The position numbers and the translations under genes were made by a program. 64,000 nucleotides of DNA, from NCBI GenBank assembly GCA_903927185.1, contig CAIYLW010000007.1:62001-126000 (forward strand), written 5' to 3'. Positions 63,457 to 64,000 of this stretch are shown in pieces. Source of the stretch: an uncultured Bacteroidota bacterium. Lineage in GTDB: Bacteria; Bacteroidota; Bacteroidia; Chitinophagales; Chitinophagaceae. Positions within the stretch are counted from its first letter, which is position 1. Each line of letters starts with the position of its first letter. The notes beneath the pieces were generated by a model, which saw only the letters and a program-made list of their open reading frames with translations, was not told where the DNA came from and did not search any database.

Positions 63457-64000
63457 ATGAAAAAGGATCAACTATCAGGGCTTGTAAGAATACTTCTGTT
63501 GCTTTGTGCTGCAGCGCTGGCATTGGCACTCTTTGTACCAATGTGGAGAATAGAATTAGATGCGCCACAATATCCTGAGGGACTAACTTTACTGATTTAT
63601 GCCAATAAATTAGGTGGTAATGTAGACATCGTGAATGGCTTGAACCACTATATCGGCATGAAAACTTTGCATGCCTCAGATTTTATGGAGTTTACACTGC
63701 TTCCCTATTTAATTTCATTTTTTGCATTATTGGCTTTACTTGTTGCCTTTTTTGCAAGACCAAAATTATTGTATACTTTTTTTATCCTGTTTATGCTTTT
63801 TGCCATTATTTCGATGGTTGATTTTTGGAGATGGGAATATAATTATGGTCATGAACTTAATCCTGATGCGGCAATCATTGTTCCGGGAATGTCTTATCAA
63901 CCACCATTAATCGGATTTAAACAGTTATTGAATTTTGGAGCATTCTCTATTCCTGATATAGGGGGTTGGATTTTTGTTGCTGTTGGATTGATTGGTCTTT
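63457..64000 (+). CDS. Nos-cluster membrane protein, 5' part (runs off the window)
   Basis: Open from the ATG at 63457 to the window end, 181 codons. A first helix (RILLLLCAAALALALFVPMW) leads to a periplasmic WRIELDAPQYPEGL and NHYIGMKTLHASDF, then helices LLPYLISFFALLALLVAFF and YTFFILFMLFAIISMV, followed by FWRWEYNYGHELNPDAAI. This is the pattern of the conserved membrane protein found after nosZ in clade II nos operons, sometimes annotated as a NosL-associated or copper-handling protein; its exact role is not settled. It follows the nosZ terminator by 26 bases and would be followed by nosL, nosD, nosF and nosY if the cluster is complete. Confidence 0.8.
   Translation, partial: MKKDQLSGLVRILLLLCAAALALALFVPMWRIELDAPQYPEGLTLLIYANKLGGNVDIVNGLNHYIGMKTLHASDFMEFTLLPYLISFFALLALLVAFFARPKLLYTFFILFMLFAIISMVDFWRWEYNYGHELNPDAAIIVPGMSYQPPLIGFKQLLNFGAFSIPDIGGWIFVAVGLIGL

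Noticed and set aside
1..64000. tRNA, rRNA, prophage or complete insertion sequence
   Set aside because: No tRNA-like cloverleaf, rRNA segment, integrase or transposase was recognised on either strand.

Overview
The window looks like a chromosomal piece of a low-GC member of the Bacteroidota, most likely Chitinophagaceae-like. Supporting signs are a SusC/RagA-style TonB-dependent receptor fragment, start codons with little Shine-Dalgarno, TAnnTTTG-type -7 boxes, the leuC-leuD-leuA-leuB order, DUF1080 and Gfo/Idh/MocA sugar genes, a fused rhamnulose-phosphate aldolase/dehydrogenase and a lipoprotein-type (clade II) nitrous oxide reductase. The family-level placement is inference. No rRNA, tRNA, CRISPR array, phage or complete insertion sequence was seen.

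Layout. 1-5.7 kb: end of a TonB receptor, a D-lactate dehydrogenase-like FAD/FeS protein and cutC. 5.7-11.4 kb: a LysR regulator divergent from leuCDAB, closed by a strong terminator. 11.5-15.3 kb: a tight three-gene cassette (asparagine-synthetase-like PP-loop enzyme, RaSEA-like radical SAM enzyme, halogenase-like flavoprotein), probably making an unknown small molecule or modified product. 15.3-24.6 kb: a large TPR/FG-GAP/UnbV lipoprotein, a small exported protein, and an operon of a b/c-type multiheme cytochrome, a CRTAC1-like protein and a TPR protein. 24.9-31.6 kb: a secreted protein, a CoA-disulfide reductase with rhodanese domain, a GMC oxidoreductase, a PAS sensor without an ATPase domain and an MFS remnant. 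31.7-34.1 kb: a GH2 glycosidase.

34.3-37.4 kb holds the most unusual locus: an ATP-grasp ligase translationally coupled to an ATP-grasp enzyme fused to a complete SET methyltransferase domain, followed by a six-helix half-size MFS protein. 37.7-40.5 kb: a YetF-like membrane protein and a TetR/DHA2 efflux pair with an operator-like palindrome. 40.6-43.9 kb: an exported Gfo/Idh/MocA oxidoreductase and a double-DUF1080 hydrolase. 43.9-44.25 kb: a heptanucleotide tandem array and a foldable hairpin element. 44.3-53.6 kb: xylose genes (xylAB) divergent from a complete rhamnose pathway (transport, mutarotation, isomerisation, phosphorylation, cleavage), separated by what looks like a decayed LacI-type regulator. 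53.7-57.9 kb: a secreted protein, an acyltransferase, a carboxylesterase and a luciferase-like monooxygenase.

58-64 kb is a nitrogen-oxide respiration island: Ric/ScdA iron-sulfur repair protein, a polytopic membrane protein resembling heme-copper oxidase subunit I, a Crp/Fnr regulator, a c-type cytochrome lipoprotein, nosZ and the start of a nos-cluster membrane protein. TGAT-N4-ATCA palindromes in front of ric and between the regulator and the nos genes suggest one anaerobic or NO-responsive regulon.
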